This document shows, piece by piece, positions 1 through 10,600 of a DNA stretch of 64,000 bases. The stretch spans positions 1 through 64,000 of the forward strand of contig NZ_QFZQ01000003.1 in NCBI RefSeq assembly GCF_003171675.1, in the 5' to 3' direction. Source of the stretch: Reichenbachiella versicolor. GTDB lineage: Bacteria; Bacteroidota; Bacteroidia; Cytophagales; Cyclobacteriaceae. The translations under genes and the position numbers were made by a program. Every line of letters begins with the position of its first letter. Positions within the stretch are counted from its first letter, which is position 1. The notes under the pieces were generated by a model that worked only from the letters and a program-made list of their open reading frames with translations, ran no database searches and had not been told where the DNA came from.

Positions 1-83
1 TCCCATTCCGAACAGAGCAGTTAAGCCACTCAGCGCCGATGGTACTTCAGTAAAATGCGGGAGAGTAGGTCATCGCCAGATTT
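1..83 (+). rRNA. rrf: 5S ribosomal RNA, 3' part only
   Basis: The first ~83 bases match the 3' two-thirds of a bacterial 5S rRNA: the CCCATTCCGAACAGAG loop region, the CGCCGATGGTACT segment, and the closing GGGAGAGTAGGTCATCGCCAG strand. The 5' part lies outside the window. It is followed at once by an intrinsic terminator, so this is the end of an rRNA operon. The exact 3' end is uncertain by a few bases. Confidence 0.93.
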
Positions 84-90
84 TATCAAA

Positions 91-123
91 GGGGTTAGTG
101 AGAATTCATTAACCCTTTTTTTA
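91..123 (+). terminator. Intrinsic terminator of the rRNA operon
   Basis: GGGTTAGTGA pairs with TCATTAACCC (one G-T wobble) around a GAAT loop and is followed by a run of seven or more T. It sits just downstream of the 5S rRNA end. Confidence 0.9.
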
Positions 124-222
124 TACCACTATATTTTTATAATCTCACCAAACCATCTCTGAATATTGATCAGGAAAGATAATAGGGGATTTATTGTAAT
201 AAGTGTGACTACATTTTACGGG

Positions 223-1374
223 TCAAGAATGCTTGCTGAATACTTTGATCCATCTGTCAGGTATTTCTCCGTTTAGGGCCAAGTTGTAGTCATTGTGATC
301 ACATGGTACAATTGTATTTCTTTCGTAAATACTCTTATTATTAAGATTCGGTACCTCCATCCACCATTTATCAGAAAGACGGCTTTTATAGAAAGTTATA
401 GCATCGGGTTCATTATCCATTGTTACTACGTATTTCATATAGTCATTGGTTTGGAACCCTTTCTCCCCTTTACGGTTGTTAAAGCCTTCGATGAAATACC
501 ATATCATTACAGCAATTACCTGTGCAGATTGGTGATCATTAGTGTCTTTTTCTGGATTATATTCATAAATACCTACAGAACTAAGTTTGTCGTTAAGTCC
601 TGCATACCACATGATTTGACAAGCTTCTTCTCCTGTTAGTCCAAATACATCGCTTTTATTTCCAGCAGGCGTATATGCTTTTTGTATAGCAGATATATCA
701 AAAGAAAGCATATCAGATTCTCGTATGACTGGTTCTACTTTTTTAAAGTCTTCTCTCATTTCACCAATGCGATATGTAGAAAAGTTCAATTGTTTAAATA
801 TCTTAGAAATAGTGGGGCTGACAAAGTAGGATTGATACCCTAGATGGCTATAATTAAATAAAAAATTAGGATTATGATTAATCATAGTATGGATGTGATT
901 TTCAGATGGTAATTCAGTCTGATTATCCATGTCAAAATGTGAATCTACATTACAAATAGAAATTAATTTATCATCTTCTTCATATGCTAAGAATTGTCCT
1001 AAATCAATATCATGTGACCCTCCAATAATAATGGGTAGAATTTGTTTGTGCATAAGATATTGACATACTGCTTTGAGCCTTTTATATGTTTCTTCTCGAC
1101 TAGGACCGCTTCTTAGATTACCAAGGTCTACAATTTCGGTAGATGAATTTGATCTTTTAAGGGAATAAAGTTTCTTTCTTATAAACCTAACACCAGTGTC
1201 AGTTATAGTGGAATATCCATTATTTTCCTTAATCCCTATTATTGCGATATCTATATTTAGGATGTCAGGTAGCTTTTCTTCATTAAGGTATACACTCTGA
1301 ATTAGCGAATCTGCCTTAAAACTCTTATCTGATAGGCTTTCGTCTATAGGGTTAAAGAATAACTTTAAATCCAT
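223..1374 (-). CDS. Arginase/formimidoylglutamase-fold family protein
   Basis: The 383-residue protein has the ureohydrolase (arginase/agmatinase) fold signatures in order: GGSHD near residue 118, NVDSHFDMD near 142, and SFDISAI near 224. In classical arginases the first motif is GGDHS and the third reads SxDxD, giving six Mn ligands. Here the last Asp of the third motif is Ser, so one ligand is missing. The C-terminal part (EEACQIMWYAG, GIYEYNP, AVMIWYFIEGF) is typical of a Bacteroidota-specific branch often annotated as formimidoylglutamase. No hut genes are nearby, so the substrate is open; it may not be a normal ureohydrolase. It stands alone, convergent with the rRNA operon. Confidence 0.75.
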   Translation of the reverse strand: MDLKLFFNPIDESLSDKSFKADSLIQSVYLNEEKLPDILNIDIAIIGIKENNGYSTITDTGVRFIRKKLYSLKRSNSSTEIVDLGNLRSGPSREETYKRLKAVCQYLMHKQILPIIIGGSHDIDLGQFLAYEEDDKLISICNVDSHFDMDNQTELPSENHIHTMINHNPNFLFNYSHLGYQSYFVSPTISKIFKQLNFSTYRIGEMREDFKKVEPVIRESDMLSFDISAIQKAYTPAGNKSDVFGLTGEEACQIMWYAGLNDKLSSVGIYEYNPEKDTNDHQSAQVIAVMIWYFIEGFNNRKGEKGFQTNDYMKYVVTMDNEPDAITFYKSRLSDKWWMEVPNLNNKSIYERNTIVPCDHNDYNLALNGEIPDRWIKVFSKHS

Positions 1375-1639
1375 TTATACTTAATCAAATTAAAAATGAA
1401 AGTTATTTCTAATTGACGAATCATTTGATATGTTCGGGAGAGTGTTTTGGCTTTTTGCGCTTAAAATATCACATGAATATTCCAATTTGCATTTATGAGT
1501 TTTAAAAATCAATTTGACCTCATTGATTTATTTTAGGGCTTATCAAAGTCGGGCAGTAATTGACATTAGTTTTCATAGGTACTAGTATTGTGCTGTTGAT
1601 ACTTTAGATTATAATTGGAAATTGCTATTGGCTATAAAT

Positions 1640-2653
1640 ATGAAATTCCAACATACAGGCAATCACCTTATATTATTCTATATGATGATAATTCTGTTAT
1701 TATCATCTTGTTTGCATATGGAGTCTACTAATCGCAGAGATAGAGAAGAAGTAGACTCTGTCAAAGTCGTAGAATATGATCTTCAGGAGTATTCTGCTAT
1801 ATCTCTATTAGGTAAAAAATTGTACCCTCCCGTTTTAAATAAAAGAACCAAAACACGTCGCGAGGCTGATTTGACAAAAGCTTCAGAAAACTTTAGTTCA
1901 AGACCAGATAGTTTGGATTATATTATCTGGTATGGTCGTAGATTGGCTTTTCTATATATGTATAAAGAAGCTATTCAAATCTTTACTAATGGACTTGAGA
2001 GGTATCCGTTGTCTTTTGAATTGTATAGGCATAGGGGACATCGCTTCTTGACATTAAGACAGTTTGATAATGCTGTAGCAGACTTAGAAAAAGCGGCTTT
2101 TTATGTTAGAAAATCACCAATTAAATGGGAACGTAATGGTTTTGGTAGTCAGATTCCAAGATCGACTGTGCAATTTAATATATGGTATCATTTGGGTTTG
2201 ACTTATTATTTAAAGGGTAATTATGATAAAGCGGTCTCTGCCTATAAAAAATGTCTCGATCTTGCAAATAATGATGATATGCTCGTTTCTGCAAGTGACT
2301 GGTTGTATATGACGTATCAACGACTTGGAAGTATTGATGCTGCAGAGGAACTTTTAGAGCCTATTCAAAGGCATATGAATGTGATTGAAAATAAGTCATA
2401 TCATAGACGACTACTCATGTATAAAGGAATTTTACGACCGAAAGAATTATTTGATATCAATAAGACAAATAAATATTCAATTGATGATTTGACATATGGG
2501 TATGGAGTTGGGAACTGGTATTTTTATAAAGGAGATACAAAAAAGGCTTTCCAAATTTTTACTAAAATGTTGGAAAGCCCTAACTGGCAAGCCTTTGGGT
2601 ATTTGGCTGCAGAAGTTGAATTAGCTAATCAGATAGATGCTACTCGCCCTTAA
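1640..2653 (+). CDS. TPR-repeat lipoprotein
   Basis: The ATG at 1640 is preferred over a TTG 18 bases upstream because it gives a clean lipoprotein signal (MKFQ..., hydrophobic stretch, LLSSC lipobox). The mature ~310-residue protein carries tetratricopeptide-like repeats, for example SFELYRHRGHRFLTLRQFDNAVADLEKA and IWYHLGLTYYLKGNYDKAVSAYKKCLDLA. It probably serves as a membrane-anchored scaffold for protein contacts, but no partner is known. It is far shorter than the T9SS lipoprotein SprE/PorW, so that identity is not supported. Its stop overlaps the stop of the convergent reductase gene by 4 bases. Confidence 0.8.
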   Translation: MKFQHTGNHLILFYMMIILLLSSCLHMESTNRRDREEVDSVKVVEYDLQEYSAISLLGKKLYPPVLNKRTKTRREADLTKASENFSSRPDSLDYIIWYGRRLAFLYMYKEAIQIFTNGLERYPLSFELYRHRGHRFLTLRQFDNAVADLEKAAFYVRKSPIKWERNGFGSQIPRSTVQFNIWYHLGLTYYLKGNYDKAVSAYKKCLDLANNDDMLVSASDWLYMTYQRLGSIDAAEELLEPIQRHMNVIENKSYHRRLLMYKGILRPKELFDINKTNKYSIDDLTYGYGVGNWYFYKGDTKKAFQIFTKMLESPNWQAFGYLAAEVELANQIDATRP

Positions 2654-3741
2654 CCAACTTCTATTACAACATTATCAGACTTTGGTTTACTGATACACAT
2701 TAAAACATAGCCCTGTTCTTTTTCTTCCGAAGATAAGACACTTACACTGTCTTCTATAACTTCACCTGACTTGCAGGTTCCTCTACAAGCTGTACAAAGT
2801 CCGCTTTGGCACGAATAGGGTAGATCAAGACCTTGATCAAGTCCTGCTTCTAATATAGTCTTACCTGAATCTACGGTATAAGCATGTTGCTCACCTTCAT
2901 GAATCACTATTACATCAATAGGTTTACCTCCTTCATCAACAGTCTTTGAGTCAGAAGAATTACTTGCAGTAAAACTTTCTTTGTGCTGTTTTTCTGCTGG
3001 AATGCCTAATTGTTCAAGAGTACTGATGACAATGTTCATTAGAGGCTCAGGCCCACACGTCATATACTCTATATCTGAGAAATTTTCGTCACTGAGGGTT
3101 TGAATGTTTTTAGTTAATTTTTCAATGGTCAAATAACCAGTTTCTTCGGTCCAATTGTCTGGTGATTTCTCTAAGTATTGAATGATGTTGAATCTATCTC
3201 CATAAGACTCTTTCAGAGACTTGATGTTTTCTTTAAAAATAATTGAGTTGATGTCTCTATTAGCATAAATCAAAGACACTTTACTTTGCTCATTTACGCT
3301 AAGCGTAGATTTTGCTATCGATAACAGAGGAGTTATACCACTCCCTCCTCCAATTAGATAGACATGTTTTTTAGGATTTACATCAATGGTGAATGTACCC
3401 ATTGGTTCCATGATACGCACACTGTCTCCAATTTTGAAGTTATCATTTACATAATTAGACATTAGTCCATTTTCTACCCTTTTGACAGTTACTGCAGGAC
3501 GTTCATTAACATAAGGAGAACTACACAAAGAGTATGCTCTTCGGACTTCACTTCCGTTAATATTCTCAATTAATGTCAAGAATTGACCAGGTTTGTATTG
3601 AAGGTTGCCAGCTTCAGGCTCTTCAAATACAATCGTTACTGCGTCTTCTGTTTCGGTTATAACTTGACTAATAGTCAGATCTAAGTACTGTGACTTAGAG
3701 CTTTCTTTCTTTTTTTTTCTCTTAAAAAAACTAAATGGCAT
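2650..3741 (-). CDS. Ferredoxin--NAD(P)H reductase with C-terminal 2Fe-2S domain (PaaE-like)
   Basis: A three-domain electron-transfer flavoprotein. An FAD-binding barrel contains RAYSLCSSP (residue ~70). An NAD(P)-binding domain contains GGGSGITP (~131). A C-terminal plant-type 2Fe-2S ferredoxin domain has CQSGLCTAC and a distal Cys in VLMCISKP. This is the layout of PaaE and related phenol hydroxylase-type reductases, which pass electrons from NAD(P)H to an oxygenase or desaturase. No oxygenase is adjacent; the fatty-acid desaturase at 42.5 kb is a possible client (inference only). The basic N-terminus (KRKKKKESSK) has no signal peptide, so it is cytosolic. Confidence 0.88.
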   Translation of the reverse strand: MPFSFFKRKKKKESSKSQYLDLTISQVITETEDAVTIVFEEPEAGNLQYKPGQFLTLIENINGSEVRRAYSLCSSPYVNERPAVTVKRVENGLMSNYVNDNFKIGDSVRIMEPMGTFTIDVNPKKHVYLIGGGSGITPLLSIAKSTLSVNEQSKVSLIYANRDINSIIFKENIKSLKESYGDRFNIIQYLEKSPDNWTEETGYLTIEKLTKNIQTLSDENFSDIEYMTCGPEPLMNIVISTLEQLGIPAEKQHKESFTASNSSDSKTVDEGGKPIDVIVIHEGEQHAYTVDSGKTILEAGLDQGLDLPYSCQSGLCTACRGTCKSGEVIEDSVSVLSSEEKEQGYVLMCISKPKSDNVVIEVG

Positions 3742-3772
3742 TTTGAATACTTAGATTTCAAACGAATTGAGG

Positions 3773-3803
3773 CAAAAGTACGTTCAAATAGTTGTTCTGC
3801 AAA
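3773..3803 (-). promoter_or_regulatory. Bacteroidota-type promoter of the reductase gene
   Basis: On the minus strand TTTG (3803-3800) is followed after exactly 19 bases by TACTTTTG (3780-3773). This fits the Bacteroidota housekeeping consensus TTTG-N19-TAnnTTTG. The predicted start of transcription is near 3768, giving a leader of about 27 nt. Confidence 0.75.
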
Positions 3804-3842
3804 TATGAGATACGACATGAGAGGTTATATTATTTTGTTTTA

Positions 3843-3851
3843 GGGGGGGGG
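3843..3851. repeat. Poly-G tract of nine between divergent genes
   Basis: Nine consecutive G on the + strand in an otherwise AT-rich intergenic region. It lies about 95 bases before the lipoprotein start at 3946 and about 100 bases before the reductase start. Long G tracts are prone to slipped-strand changes. Confidence 0.9.
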
Positions 3852-3945
3852 ATTATTCATACCTCCCATACTAAGATTTTCAAGAAAGTTGTATTTATGA
3901 GATGCATTACCTTAGATTTTGATTATAAGACTAAAATGATTGACA

Positions 3946-4908
3946 ATGAAAAACATTCAAAAGTTACTTTGTGTCATATTGATAGTTCCTCTGGTTCTAT
4001 CTTCATGTAGCGAAGAAGAAGGTCGTAGCTTCGATTTAAATACTGGAGAAAATGTATTTGAATTAGAAGGAGTTACTTACGAACCTATAAGTGCTGATGC
4101 TTTAATTTTAAATGGTAATATACCGGATGATGTTAATGCGGTATACAACAATTTTAATTTCTCCTATCAAATTAGAAGGAATGATACTGATGATTTGAAA
4201 AAAGCTTATGATGCAACTGTTTTAAGTATTAGCGTTTTAAAAGGAGAATTACCGTTCTTAGAAGAAGGTAGTACAAGATACGAAGAAGTAGTGAGCCAAT
4301 TATTTCGTTTGGGAAATACTAAAGTAGATCAAGAGCAACAACTACAGGATACGGTATTGACTGTATCTATTAACTGTTACTCTTATATGTCGCTTGATAC
4401 TTTAGATATAAGGCATGCAGAAAGGTATGTTGATCCATCAGATGATTCTATCGTATTGAATGGTGAAACTCGAATTTTCGAAAAATCTCCGGCCATTTTG
4501 TTGGGGGATTTTGAAGTAAATGGAGAAGTAGATAAAAAAGTATCTCAAGTTGTAAAGACAAGACAGGCTTATACTGAGGATTTTGCCGTTGAACTAAGTA
4601 ACGAACTGGGTGTTCCTGTGGACGATTTTACTACCGACAATTGGGCTTCTATTAAACAAAAGGTTGATGCGATTTCTGAGGGATCTGAAATTAAGCTACA
4701 CGAGAGCTATCTTGCATTCGTTGATGTGATTGGGAAAACGGTTCAATATCAATCCAGAAGTGGATTGTTAGAAATTAAGGAGATGGAATCTACATCCGCA
4801 GAAGAATTGAAATACTCTGTTACCTTTGATATAGAATTTGGAGGTGGCAATTCAATTAAAGGAAATATCAATGATACTTTTGAACAGTTAATTGATAATA
4901 CACTATAA
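3946..4908 (+). CDS. Lipoprotein of unknown function
   Basis: The ATG at 3946 (MKNIQKLLCV...) directly begins a lipoprotein signal with lipobox VLSSC; a TTG two codons upstream is less likely. The mature protein, ~300 residues, is acidic. It has no family signature I recognise, no transmembrane segment and no sorting domain. The C-terminal ~60 residues look beta-rich (KYSVTFDIEFGGGNSIKGNI). A strong terminator follows, so it is monocistronic. Function unknown. Confidence 0.75.
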   Translation: MKNIQKLLCVILIVPLVLSSCSEEEGRSFDLNTGENVFELEGVTYEPISADALILNGNIPDDVNAVYNNFNFSYQIRRNDTDDLKKAYDATVLSISVLKGELPFLEEGSTRYEEVVSQLFRLGNTKVDQEQQLQDTVLTVSINCYSYMSLDTLDIRHAERYVDPSDDSIVLNGETRIFEKSPAILLGDFEVNGEVDKKVSQVVKTRQAYTEDFAVELSNELGVPVDDFTTDNWASIKQKVDAISEGSEIKLHESYLAFVDVIGKTVQYQSRSGLLEIKEMESTSAEELKYSVTFDIEFGGGNSIKGNINDTFEQLIDNTL

Positions 4909-4936
4909 TTATTAATGTAAACTAAAAGTTTATTAA

Positions 4937-4974
4937 AGAGGGTGTCTCAAAAAATGAGGTATCCTCTTTTTTTT
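4937..4974 (+). terminator. Intrinsic terminator after the lipoprotein gene
   Basis: AGAGGGTGTCTC pairs with GAGGTATCCTCT (three wobble pairs) around a short A-rich loop and is followed by eight T. Confidence 0.85.
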
Positions 4975-5113
4975 AACCTCATATTCTAACAACCATTCAA
5001 ACATACTTAAGGCTAGTTTTGTTTATATTAAAAGAACTGTGTCTTAGTTAGTATTAGCTTTTTTAGTAATCAGATTTATAGAAAATTTACGTTACGTAAT
5101 AAACGTCCAGTCT

Positions 5114-7045
5114 ATGAGGTTCTTCAAAGTAGCATTTAGTATTGCGTTAATTCTCTTTAACATTAATGTGGTTAAAGCTCAGTATACGGAATATCATTCA
5201 GCTGATAAGAAAGCACTGAAATATTATAATGAGGCTAGAGTATTTCTTAAAAGAGCCCAGTTTAGTGAAGCCACACCATTATTACAAAAAGCTATATCAA
5301 GAGATCCAATGTTTATTGAAGTATGGCTGGCTCTCGGTAGTATGTATTCAAGAGTGGGGAATGATAGTCTTACGATGCAGTCATTTTTGAAGGCAGTGGA
5401 TATTGATCCAGATTATATTAAGTCTAGATATGCTTACTATACGATAGGAGAACTATATTTTAAATATGGAGATTATGTTTTGTCTAAGAATTATTTACTT
5501 CATTATCTACGAACTGAGCATGGAGATCGTGTAAGAAAGCGTGCTGCAAGAGATAAAATAGCGAGTTGTAATTTTGCTATTCAGGCAAAAAATCAACCTT
5601 TTGATTATCAAATGACCAAATTACCGGATTTTGCGAACGAATTTCAGATGGAATATTTTGCGGAATTCAGTGTGGATATGAATAAACTATATTTCACTAG
5701 ACGAGTGGGGTCGAATACACTTGATGATGAGGATATTTTTTATTCTCAAAAGACTGAGTTTGGATGGTCTAAACCTGAATCAATATCACCAAGTATAAAT
5801 ACGGAAGAAAATGAAGGGGCCTCATCAATATCAGCTGATGGTCGCACGATAGTGTTTACTTCTTGCAATACTCGGAAAGGCTATGGCAGCTGTGATCTTT
5901 ATATAAGTAATAAAGTAGGTGATGAATGGTCTAAACCGCGAAATATGGGCAAAGAAATAAACTCACCGGCTTGGGACGCTCAACCAGCACTTTCAGCAGA
6001 TGGGCGGACAATTTATTTTGTATCTAATCGAACAGGTGGATTAGGTAATAAAGATATATGGGCTTCTATAAAGGATAAAAATGGATATTGGACTCAAGCT
6101 TTTAATTTGGGTAATAGGATTAATACAAAAAGAGATGAAATAGCACCTTTTATTCATGCCAATGGAGAGACGATTTATTTCTCATCCGAAGGACATGAGA
6201 CAATGGGAGGGTTAGATTTTTTTACAGCTGAACTTGAAAAGGATTCAATATGGAGTTTTCCCCGAAATTTAGGTTATCCTCTAAATGATTCGAACGATCA
6301 AGTTTCATTAACAATAGCTTCGGATGGTAGTACAGGTATTATTGCTATTGAAAAAGAAGAAGATAACAAACTACATAGTAGTTTGTATTCTATCCAATTG
6401 CCAGAAACTTTCAGAGTTAAAAATCGAAGTAACTTTTTAACCGGTATGGTAATCGATGCAGAAACTAAACTATCAATTGAGGCATCAATAAAAATTTATA
6501 AGTTAGATGACAAAAGATTCTATTCTGAATTGAAATCTGATAAAGTATCAGGTGAGTATACAATGGTGCTTACAGAGGGAAATAAATATGGTGTATACGT
6601 TACAAGCCCAGGATATATTTTTCATGATTTTAAATTTGAATTAGAAGATCTTAATTCTTTTGACAACAAAATACTTAACATACAACTTCAGCCTATAAGA
6701 GAAGGAGCGAAGGCTATTCTTGGAAATATTTTCTTTGATCATGACTCTTTTGAGATTAAAAGAGAATCGATGTCTGAGTTAAGAGAAGTCTATTGGTTCT
6801 TAAGAAAAAACCCCGAAGTGATAGTAGAAATATCAGGTCACACAGATGCAAGCGGAAACAGTGCATACAATGAAAAACTATCAATGAACAGAGCCCAGAC
6901 TATATTTGATTTTCTAGTTTCAAAGAGAATTCCACCTCATCAGCTAGCATATAAGGGATATGGCTCTAAGCAACTATTAGATGAAGCTCCATTCTCTCCT
7001 AAAAATAGAAGAATAGAGTTCAAGGTAATAGAAATTGTAAAATAG
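5114..7045 (+). CDS. PorE-like outer-membrane protein: TPR, beta-propeller (PD40), CarboxypepD_reg-like, OmpA C-terminal domain
   Basis: The signal peptide ends at VVKA-Q (residue ~22). Residues ~30-150 form TPR-like helices (ATPLLQKAISRDPMFIEVWLALGSMY). Residues ~180-440 carry PD40/WD40-like blades (MNKLYFTRR, ADGRTIVFTSC, ADGRTIYFVSNRTGG, ANGETIYFSS). Then comes a carboxypeptidase-regulatory-like fold (~440-530). The C-terminal OmpA peptidoglycan-binding domain has GHTDASG, LSMNRAQTI and KNRRIEF. This order is the one described for PorE, a T9SS-associated periplasmic/outer-membrane protein. Many Bacteroidota paralogues share it, and another occurs at 22.5-24.5 kb, so which one (if either) is true PorE is undecided. 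Confidence 0.85.
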   Translation: MRFFKVAFSIALILFNINVVKAQYTEYHSADKKALKYYNEARVFLKRAQFSEATPLLQKAISRDPMFIEVWLALGSMYSRVGNDSLTMQSFLKAVDIDPDYIKSRYAYYTIGELYFKYGDYVLSKNYLLHYLRTEHGDRVRKRAARDKIASCNFAIQAKNQPFDYQMTKLPDFANEFQMEYFAEFSVDMNKLYFTRRVGSNTLDDEDIFYSQKTEFGWSKPESISPSINTEENEGASSISADGRTIVFTSCNTRKGYGSCDLYISNKVGDEWSKPRNMGKEINSPAWDAQPALSADGRTIYFVSNRTGGLGNKDIWASIKDKNGYWTQAFNLGNRINTKRDEIAPFIHANGETIYFSSEGHETMGGLDFFTAELEKDSIWSFPRNLGYPLNDSNDQVSLTIASDGSTGIIAIEKEEDNKLHSSLYSIQLPETFRVKNRSNFLTGMVIDAETKLSIEASIKIYKLDDKRFYSELKSDKVSGEYTMVLTEGNKYGVYVTSPGYIFHDFKFELEDLNSFDNKILNIQLQPIREGAKAILGNIFFDHDSFEIKRESMSELREVYWFLRKNPEVIVEISGHTDASGNSAYNEKLSMNRAQTIFDFLVSKRIPPHQLAYKGYGSKQLLDEAPFSPKNRRIEFKVIEIVK

Positions 7046-7674
7046 ACTATAGATATCTATACCAAGTTTTATCTGGAGAGATATTCTACTATTTAAAAGC
7101 GGCAAAACTTTCCTTTTTTCCAGAATGGGAACGGATGAATTTGTACTTATTGTATTCTATACGTTTATGTATTGTTCTTTATTCAGAAGCTGGGTTTTAA
7201 TATTTTAAAAACTGCTCATCCAAATTATTTGTAAGTTAATGTTTGTTATGTAAAATATTCTTTGGTTAAAAGGGTTATGTGTGAAATACACGTGCCGTTA
7301 ATAAAGAAAGGTTGTATTTTAATATAAGCAAATGATGTTTTTAACAAAGCGTTACATGGAATAAAACAGGTTTTAAGCAATTAAAAAACGTTGTAGGCAA
7401 AAAAAACCACTCTTAACTTGCTAAGAATTCTCGATTCTAATAAAAACATATCTCAATTCTATTCTTTTAAAAGATAAGGATTAGTATAAAGGTATTGTCA
7501 ATATCGATTTTTAACTCATTAATGTAGAAAATACACAACAGTGGTGTAACGGTAACAATTAAGTAATTGTTTTAGTTCATTTACCGCACCCAAATAAATT
7601 GTACAAAATGCATTTAGGTATTCGTTTTTATTGATTGAGGAGAGACAATTTTTTTCAACTCTTAAAACTATAAT
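7046..7674. other. Long non-coding leader upstream of the first SusC gene
   Basis: 629 AT-rich bases without a credible gene. I see no terminator for the upstream OmpA gene and no clear promoter. Only weak hairpins are visible, for example GTGT/ACAC near 7280. The last ~15 bases before the ATG (CTATAATATGAAGAGAATT overlapping the start) are shared with the second SusC gene. Confidence 0.5.
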
Positions 7675-10600
7675 ATGAAGAGAATTTTAATTCTAATGCT
7701 ATCATTCTTGATCTGCACCAGCTCTGTGCTTTTGGCACAAGATCGGAGTGTTTCGGGAAGCATTATCGATGAAAAAGGAGAGCCTATACCAGGGGCAACC
7801 ATCACCATCAAAGGTTCCACAGGAGGAACGGTTTCTGATGTAAATGGTAAATGGAAATTGAATGTTCCTCAAGATGGAGTATTGATATTTTCGTTTATTG
7901 GAATGACTACTAAAGAAATTGTAGTCGGAGCACAATCTATGCTAGATGTTACACTTGAGTCAGATACCAAACAATTACAAGAAGTTGTTGTAACAGCTTT
8001 GGGAGTTTCCAGAGAGAAAAAAGCTCTTGGTTTTGCTCAGCAGTCTGTTGATGGTTCTAGTCTTCAGCAGGCAAAGACAGATAATTTGATTGAGTCACTA
8101 TCAGGTAAAGTAGCTGGTGTTAATGTAAGACAAACTACTACTATGGGTGGTTCAGCTGTGATCAATATTAGAGGTAATTCATCTATCGTTGATAATAATC
8201 CACTGTTTATTATTGATGGTGTTCCAGTACAGAATACGACACGAAATACAGTTGAACAAAGGTCTGGTAGAAGAGGATACGATTATGGTAATCCTGTGGC
8301 TGACCTTAATCCAGATGATATTGAGTCAATGTCTGTGCTTAAAGGGGCTGCGGCTACAGCTCTTTATGGTGCTAGAGGACAAAATGGGGTGATTTTAGTC
8401 ACTACCAAGAAAGGTGGATCTCAAAAAAAAGGTATTGGTGTTGAGGTTGGTTTTGGGATGACATATGGAACTATTGACAAGTCTACATTTGCAGAATACC
8501 AAACTGAGTATGGTGCAGGCTATGGTCCTTTTCAAAATGATGGTGTTACTCCATTTGGAACACTTTTTATTGAAGATATTGATGGTGATGGTGTTGATGA
8601 TTTTATTGTGCCAACAAGAGAAGATGGTTCTTACGGGGAAAGATTAGATGGTTCTTTTACAGCCTATCAGTGGGACTCTTTTGTGCCGGGAGAAGCTAAT
8701 TTTGGTAAAGCGTATCCATATACTGCTCCAAGTACTACACCAGCGGACTTTTTTGAATCACAAATCACTACTAACACCAATATTGCCCTTTCTGGTGGAA
8801 ATGATAATACTAATTTTAGATTAAGTTATACTAATAATACAACTGATGATATTCTTCCAAATAGTAATTTGAATAAGAATACATTGAACTTTAACGCAAA
8901 TGTAAAGTTGGGTGAAAAATTATCTACTGATGTTTTGTTCCAGTATAGTACTTATGATCTCACTGGAGGTTTTTCTTCAGGGTATGGAGATAATCTTATG
9001 GGTATGTTTAGACAGTGGTGGCAAGTCAATGTGGATGTAAAACAACAAGAGAAAGTCTATAAAAGAACTGGTTTAAACTATACATGGAATGCTGCTGATT
9101 ATAGTGATCCATTAACTCCAATTTATTTTGATAATCCCTATTGGACTAGGTATGAGAACTACAATACGCAAGTTAGAGATAGAGTGATTTCGAAGGTTGG
9201 TATTCAATATAAATTTACTGATTGGTTGACTGTCAATGGTCGAGCATCTGTTGATTCATATACTGAAGTCAGAGAAGAAAGGAGAGCAGTAGGCTCTTTG
9301 CCAGCTGAATTTGGTGTGAGTTTGGCCGATCAACCGTCAGGATATGCTAGGACCGATATAAATGCGGTGGAATCAAACTACTTTGGTAGTTTGAATTTCA
9401 ATAAAAACTTAACTGATGATGTGTCGTTAAGTGCGTTTGCGGGTTTTAATCTTCAGAAAGAAAAATATGAAAGCATTTTTGCCTCTACAAGTGGAGAATT
9501 GACGGTGCCTAAGATATACTCTTTGAGTAATTCTAGATATGCTCTTCCATTCCCAGAAGAAAGACTTTATGAAAAGGAAATTTATGGATATTTCTCTAAC
9601 ATTTCTTTGGGATACAAAGGCATGGTTTTCTTAGATGGTAACTATAGAATAGATATTTCTTCAGCTCTACCAAGTGCCAACAGACAATATAGTTATGGAG
9701 GGTTGAGTGCGAGTTTCGTATTTTCAGAACTTATAGACGCAAGCTGGTTGGACTTTGCAAAACTAAGAGGTAGTTATGGTTCTGTAGGTAATGATACCAG
9801 AGCATTACGAGTAAATGATACCTATGAAAGGTTTGCCAACTTTGGGACAGAGCCTGTATTATATAGTATTCGAGATACTAAGAATAATAAGAATCTTAAA
9901 CCAGAAAAGACGGTGGAGTATGAAATAGGTGCAGAGGGTGCCTTCTTAAGTAATCGTGTTAGTGTTGATTTAGCATATTATAACAGAGAAACTACAGATC
10001 AATTGATGCCTGTGGAGGTATCGAGAGCTACTGGTTTCTCAAGTACTTTTATTAATGTAGGTACTATTCAAAACAAAGGGGTAGAGTTAGTCTTAAGTGG
10101 AGATGTTGTAAGAGAAAAAGACTTTACCTATAATCTAGGTGTAAACTTCACAAGAAATAGAAATAAAGTACTTGACCTTAATGATGACAATGGAAACGAA
10201 ACTGATAATTACACCATACAAAGTTATCAAGGGAATATATCTTCCAATGCTACAGTTGGTCAGCCCTTAGGAGTATTAAGGGGTACTGGGTATGTTTATC
10301 ATGAAAACGGTCAAAGATTGGTAGATGAAGATGGTTTTTATGTAGCTGAAACAAATCAGATTATTGGCGACCCAAACCCCGATTTTACAATGGGTTTTAA
10401 TAGTACATTCAAGTATAAAGGTCTTGCATTGAGCTTTTTGATTGATTGGTCGCAAGGTGGGGATGTCTATTCTTTGGATATGCACTATGGTAGAGGAACA
10501 GGGTTGTATCCTGAGACAGCAGGTCTAAACGATTTAGGTAACCCATTGAGAGATCCTGTTACTAATGATGAAACCAGTGGAGGTCTTATTAACCCTGGTG

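Noticed and set aside
1640-2653. T9SS lipoprotein SprE/PorW
   Set aside because: It has TPRs and a lipobox but is less than half the usual SprE length and lacks the usual neighbours.
3792-4010. Plus-strand frame of 72 codons overlapping the lipoprotein start
   Set aside because: It runs through the poly-G tract, has no protein features, and conflicts with the lipoprotein gene in another frame.
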